This document shows, in pieces, positions 6,001 to 7,715 of a DNA stretch of 7,715 nucleotides. Source of the stretch: an uncultured Litorilinea sp. (GTDB lineage Bacteria > Chloroflexota > Anaerolineae > Caldilineales > Caldilineaceae); contig CAMPHP010000120.1 of the NCBI GenBank assembly GCA_946885925.1, forward strand, positions 1-7,715. Direction: 5' to 3'. The notes below the pieces were generated by a model. That model made no database searches. It saw only the letters and a program-made list of their open reading frames with translations, and was not told the origin of the DNA. Position 1 is the stretch's first letter; every line of letters starts with the position of its first letter. The position numbers were made by a program, and so were the translations under genes.

Positions 6001-6996
6001 GCCTCCTGCCACTATGACAGCCGCGAGGATGGAATGATTTGGGATCGTACTGCCGAAGGAGAAGGGATGCGGAATACGATCTCGCTTCTCGCCAAGGGGG
6101 CTGTGGGTCATGGAGCGTTCCATTGGAGCGCCAACTTTGATGAAATACAGGACTTCGAGCATGACATCCGCACCAACTTTGGCGGACGGGGGTTTATACC
6201 CGATGATCTCTTGAACCAAGGCACGCGCAATACGCCTTTGGGTGACTCCAAAGCAGGGCTTAGTCCTGAGCTAGACGCACTCGCCGCCTATATAGATTCT
6301 CTGCGTACATTGCCCCTGAGTCCCTATCGCGCGGCTGATGGCAGTTTGACCCTTGAGGGGCAAGCAGGCCAAGCTGTTTTTGCCGAAGCCGGTTGTGCTG
6401 CGTGTCATGGCGGCCCTCAATTTACCGACAGCCCTTCCGGTCTAATGCATCAAGTAGGTTCGCAAAATGCCGCCTCTGGACAACGGCTGGGAGGGCCACT
6501 GCCGGGTCTCGACACACCGACGCTGCGCGGCTTATGGCTCACTGCACCCTATCTTCACGATGGCTCTGCCCCCACGCTAGAGGCACTTTTGACTACGCGC
6601 GACCCACTGGGGGTGCATACAGATCTTCCACCCATTTTGGCCGAGAATCCACAAGCCGTTGACCAATTGGTTGCCTATTTGCTCCAAATTGATGAGCGCG
6701 AAGCCCCCTTTGATCTCCCCTATGCCGCGGTAGAACTGATTTCGCCAGCCAAGGGTGCTCAGGTGAAGGTAAATGAAGCAGTTACGCTTGCTACGAATAC
6801 ATCCTCTGTCTATGGGCCAGTAGAACGTGTGGAGTTCTATGCCAATGATCAACTGCTTGGACAGAGCACTGGGCCACTCTACACGCTAGCATGGACGCCC
6901 ACAACCACCGGCAGCTATGTGATGACGCAGCGTCTGGTCTATGAAAATGGTGCTTCCTCGACGAGCGCACCGCATCATTTGGAGGTTGTCCCGTGA
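3070..6996 (+). CDS. Exported multidomain protein: LVIVD propeller, Big_5, PKD, YVTN-type propeller, di-haem cytochrome c peroxidase/MauG-like domain, Ig-like
   Basis: A 1308-residue protein with a Sec-type signal peptide (hydrophobic 20-34, likely cleavage ARA|Q after 39), so it acts outside the cytoplasmic membrane. Domains, with rough limits: LVIVD-type beta-propeller (41-380; repeats such as VYDLSDPAAPKL, YIVDTTDPTQPRLV and TLDISDPRNPTLL), Big_5 Ig-like (385-490), PKD (496-587; WDYGDGT 530-536, HTYNEPGRYSV 549-559), a second YVTN/YncE-type propeller (597-945), a di-haem domain (950-1210), and a C-terminal Ig-like domain (1218-1308). Haem sites are CASCH (977-981) and CAACH (1109-1113), 132 residues apart, close to bacterial cytochrome c peroxidases. 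DTPTLRGLWLTAPYLHDG (1148-1165) is the classic second-half motif, and HWSANFDEIQDFE (1018-1030) parallels the FWDGRA...LEEQ stretch of the first half. Substrate unknown; peroxidase, MauG-like oxidase or electron-transfer roles are all possible. No membrane anchor or sorting signal is seen at the C-terminus. The start is uncertain: ATG 3070 has only a distant GAGG, and ATG 3097 (residue 10) gives a more typical signal peptide. Confidence 0.9.
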   Translation: MFVKSGIALMSTVHLFRYIRIAILLLAGWFIIATPHARAQSTHIANHTYSAEQVMRVQGGLNGGNGAPQQHSSVVVHQGYVVEVYSSGSAHPQAGSAVYDLSDPAAPKLISRTESDHFTEQHAIALAEMDGRTYAAHLAVDGIEIWDWTKMSEPSPVSQLELPGISPGYSHGAWWLAWQAPYLYVSGASNGIYIVDTTDPTQPRLVDREDAPNPIPPSQLGGFRVGSIFAIGNLLVASANDGQGYATLDISDPRNPTLLTARVSDAPPSYSSMLNGYRLYAAGTDDQLHGFDISDPHQLRYVGSVALGGRGGYLTIQDGFAHVGASNHYMKVDVSRDGDYRTVGSASSNLSDSDEDFVVAVGNLVVISDDHDNGSFIAPHQAEADTNGPVVNMVVPLNGAANQSRITRIGLTFTDMVDLSSVNSETFIVRAQAGDAIEGIYSTQSGIVNFTPSQPLAPDTTYEVVVPAGGIRDVMGNAVPTTFQATFATGETVGKSFWCAIAPPSLTAVGVPLDLSLQVTDAPEDATVRWDYGDGTPIGETNLAPTASHTYNEPGRYSVRAIVDSRAGDSRAGATACTTRATIYRPPTSGQPQNSSTIILDRSGTQVWKVNPDNDSVTVIDAVLLKKMGEVAVGRQPRTLAQAPDGTIWSVNQMDATISVIDANTRAVLSTIALQSGSEPYGIVFSPRQARAYVSLQAMGQVIELDAASRSVLRTLDVGPTPRALALSADGQRLFVTRFISAIQQVPQQSTGEVIEIDPVAWQVGQRIPLAYDPGPDTEASGRGLPNGLATAVISPAGDQLWIGARKANIARGQHLDGQPLTFESTVRSILATVDLVSNQEDPAHRYDFNDQDGPVALRFSPLGDYLFAVLEGDNSIDILDSYTRQLVTSIDEVGHAPQGLVFTADGSKLFVDSWLTRSVLVYDLSPFFSRDAASPQRISEIVTVADDQTPPDVLAGKQIFYNAADPRMSRDSYMACASCHYDSREDGMIWDRTAEGEGMRNTISLLAKGAVGHGAFHWSANFDEIQDFEHDIRTNFGGRGFIPDDLLNQGTRNTPLGDSKAGLSPELDALAAYIDSLRTLPLSPYRAADGSLTLEGQAGQAVFAEAGCAACHGGPQFTDSPSGLMHQVGSQNAASGQRLGGPLPGLDTPTLRGLWLTAPYLHDGSAPTLEALLTTRDPLGVHTDLPPILAENPQAVDQLVAYLLQIDEREAPFDLPYAAVELISPAKGAQVKVNEAVTLATNTSSVYGPVERVEFYANDQLLGQSTGPLYTLAWTPTTTGSYVMTQRLVYENGASSTSAPHHLEVVP
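4759..4788 (+). repeat. Exact 15-bp tandem duplication inside the PKD domain
   Basis: GATAGCCGCGCTGGG occurs twice head to tail (4759-4773 and 4774-4788), encoding DSRAG-DSRAG at residues 564-573. Because the copies are identical at every base, including synonymous positions, the duplication is probably recent. It keeps the reading frame and lies near the end of the PKD domain, where a longer loop may be tolerated. Confidence 0.95.
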
Positions 6997-7017
6997 ATAA
7001 GCTGGACATAGGATGCA

Positions 7018-7162
7018 TTTTAGGTTGGGGCGTAGGCCGGAGCGCCAGCATTCCTTACGAGGACAAGCCTTGCTAGCAGTGCCATTTGTGAGAAGTGCCG
7101 CCAAGCCTGTCCCGACCTAGGAGGGAGATGGCAGCGTTCCGGCCCCACCGTGAGATGTACCC
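7018..7162 (+). repeat. Interspersed palindromic repeat, copy B (long form)
   Basis: The ends match copy A (2874-2968) in inverted orientation, including the exact 15-mer at 7134-7148. The element is self-complementary at several levels. GGCCGGAGCGCCAGCAT near the left mirrors the complement of the right end, GGCCGGAACGCTGCCAT. AGGTTGGGGC at the left (7022-7031) mirrors the complement of GTCCCGACCT (7109-7118). The inner GGACAAGC (7061-7068) pairs with GCCTGTCC (7105-7112) with one mismatch. It begins only about 21 bases after the stop of the di-haem gene, so the RNA hairpin may stabilise or terminate that transcript. The class (REP-like or MITE) is inference from its structure and location. 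Confidence 0.7.
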
Positions 7163-7219
7163 TGGACACATGGCTGGTAGATTATTGGTACTACTTATGA
7201 TAGTCTTGCGATAGGCTAG

Positions 7220-7228
7220 TGCTATGAT
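7220..7228 (+). promoter_or_regulatory. Possible extended -10 promoter upstream of hdeD
   Basis: TGCTATGAT fits the extended -10 form TGnTATAAT with one mismatch. No -35 hexamer is found at 16-18 bases, as is common for extended -10 promoters. It would give a leader of roughly 240 nt before the hdeD ATG, which is long, so another promoter closer to the gene may have been missed. Confidence 0.25.
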
Positions 7229-7264
7229 GGTCCGGTGATACAGTAATCTTTGCAATCATTTATT

Positions 7265-7292
7265 CCCCCCATTTACCCCCGCTTGTACCCCC
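7265..7292 (+). repeat. Three regularly spaced C-tracts
   Basis: Runs of 6, 5 and 5 C residues (7265-7270, 7276-7280, 7288-7292) are separated by short A/T-rich segments, and their starts are 11 and 12 bases apart, about one helical turn. The second and third tracts are preceded by TTA or GTA. The array lies about 180 bases before hdeD. It could be a phased protein-binding or bent-DNA site. With only three G-runs on the minus strand it does not meet the usual four-run rule for an intramolecular quadruplex. Confidence 0.6.
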
Positions 7293-7472
7293 ACTTATCG
7301 TGGTCTGTGCATGACAGGATTGATTTCTCTTATGTGCAATCAACACCTCTGGATGTAGTCTGGTATTTGGCAGAGTAAGCAGCGCCGGTGATGAACTGCC
7401 TAATGCCAGTGCATTGTTACGTCGAATGTGTCCTACATGTGGAATCCGTTCTATTTAAGAAGGAGACGTTCA

Positions 7473-7715
7473 ATGTTAAGGATACTTGCGGACAACTGGT
7501 GGGTATTGCTGATTCGTGGGATTGCCGCTATTCTCTTTGGCATACTGGCATTTTTGTGGCCGGGGCTGACCCTTGCTGTGCTCGTGTTGCTGTTTGGGGC
7601 CTATGCGCTGGTAGATGGAATCTTTTCCATTATCGCTGCCTTTGCTGCGTCGGATCAGCCAGCAGGAAATCGGTGGCTGATCGGGTTGGGTGGCCTGGCG
7701 AGCATAATCTTTGGT
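7473..7715 (+). CDS. HdeD/DUF308 family membrane protein (3' end beyond the window)
   Basis: The first 81 codons of a small integral membrane protein. The start MLRILADNWWVLLIRGIAAI followed by LFGILAFLWPGLTL is the standard N-terminus of the HdeD/DUF308 family: a short amphipathic lead with NWW, then a hydrophobic helix ending at WPG. Three hydrophobic segments are visible (about 11-29, 32-58 and 69-81, the last cut off by the window end). Family members are usually about 180-200 residues with six such helices, so more than half the gene is missing here. E. coli HdeD is linked to acid resistance at high cell density; in other phyla the role is mostly unknown. The start is well supported by AAGGAG (7460-7465), seven bases before the ATG. 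It shares the strand of the large haem protein gene but lies 476 bases away, so co-transcription is unlikely. Confidence 0.9.
   Translation, partial: MLRILADNWWVLLIRGIAAILFGILAFLWPGLTLAVLVLLFGAYALVDGIFSIIAAFAASDQPAGNRWLIGLGGLASIIFG

Larger units (their letters stand above)
6997..7472. other. Intergenic region between the di-haem protein gene and hdeD
   Basis: These 476 bases hold the second interspersed palindromic repeat (7018-7162), an extended -10 promoter candidate (7220-7228), a run of three C-tracts (7265-7292) and a 6-bp inverted repeat TTGATT/AATCAA (7320-7325 with 7338-7343). I see no coding region: short frames such as the 14-codon one starting at 7170 lack a ribosome site and any recognisable protein pattern. 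No standard intrinsic terminator follows the stop at 6996, so the repeat hairpin may do that job. Confidence 0.75.

Noticed and set aside
7391..7715. Plus-strand frame open from ATG 7391 to the window end, overlapping hdeD in another frame
   Set aside because: Its translation is Cys/Trp-rich and meaningless, while the frame from 7473 gives a clear HdeD protein with a strong ribosome site.

Overview
The window looks like an ordinary chromosomal segment of a bacterium with medium GC content. Protein style (UxaC, SlyD and HdeD homologues, and a large exported propeller/di-haem protein) and the G+C-rich palindromic intergenic repeats suggest a Chloroflexota-type organism. That placement is inference from pattern memory, not from a marker gene, and is only moderately secure. 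There is no phage, plasmid, tRNA, rRNA or CRISPR signal.

Layout. Bases 1-121 hold no convincing gene, only an imperfect hairpin (65-90) just past the end of the first gene. Three genes then run on the minus strand. The first is a 72-residue cold-shock protein (122-340), with its own strong promoter and a roughly 140-nt leader carrying a perfect 11-bp hairpin. The second is a SlyD-type FKBP peptidyl-prolyl isomerase (588-1091), whose promoter overlaps a threefold 13-bp tandem repeat. The third is a uronate isomerase (1296-2750). The 319-base divergent gap 2751-3069 holds the uxaC promoter, one copy of an interspersed repeat, and a candidate promoter for the plus-strand gene.

The dominant feature is a single plus-strand gene of 1308 codons (3070-6996). 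It encodes an exported protein assembled as signal peptide, LVIVD-type beta-propeller, Big_5 Ig-like domain, PKD domain, second (YVTN/YncE-type) beta-propeller, bacterial cytochrome c peroxidase/MauG-like di-haem domain with two CxxCH sites, and a C-terminal Ig-like domain. After a 476-base gap holding a second copy of the interspersed repeat, an extended -10 candidate and a C-tract array, the window ends inside an HdeD/DUF308 membrane protein gene (7473 onward).

How the parts work together. No operon is evident: each minus-strand gene has its own recognisable promoter, and the genes belong to unrelated processes (cold-shock RNA binding, folding and metal handling, hexuronate catabolism, extracytoplasmic redox chemistry, membrane stress protein). 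The most interesting points are the unusual composite haem protein, the two related palindromic repeats lying in inverted orientation on either side of it, the tandem motif at the slyD promoter that recurs at the uxaC transcription start region, and the hairpin in the csp leader.
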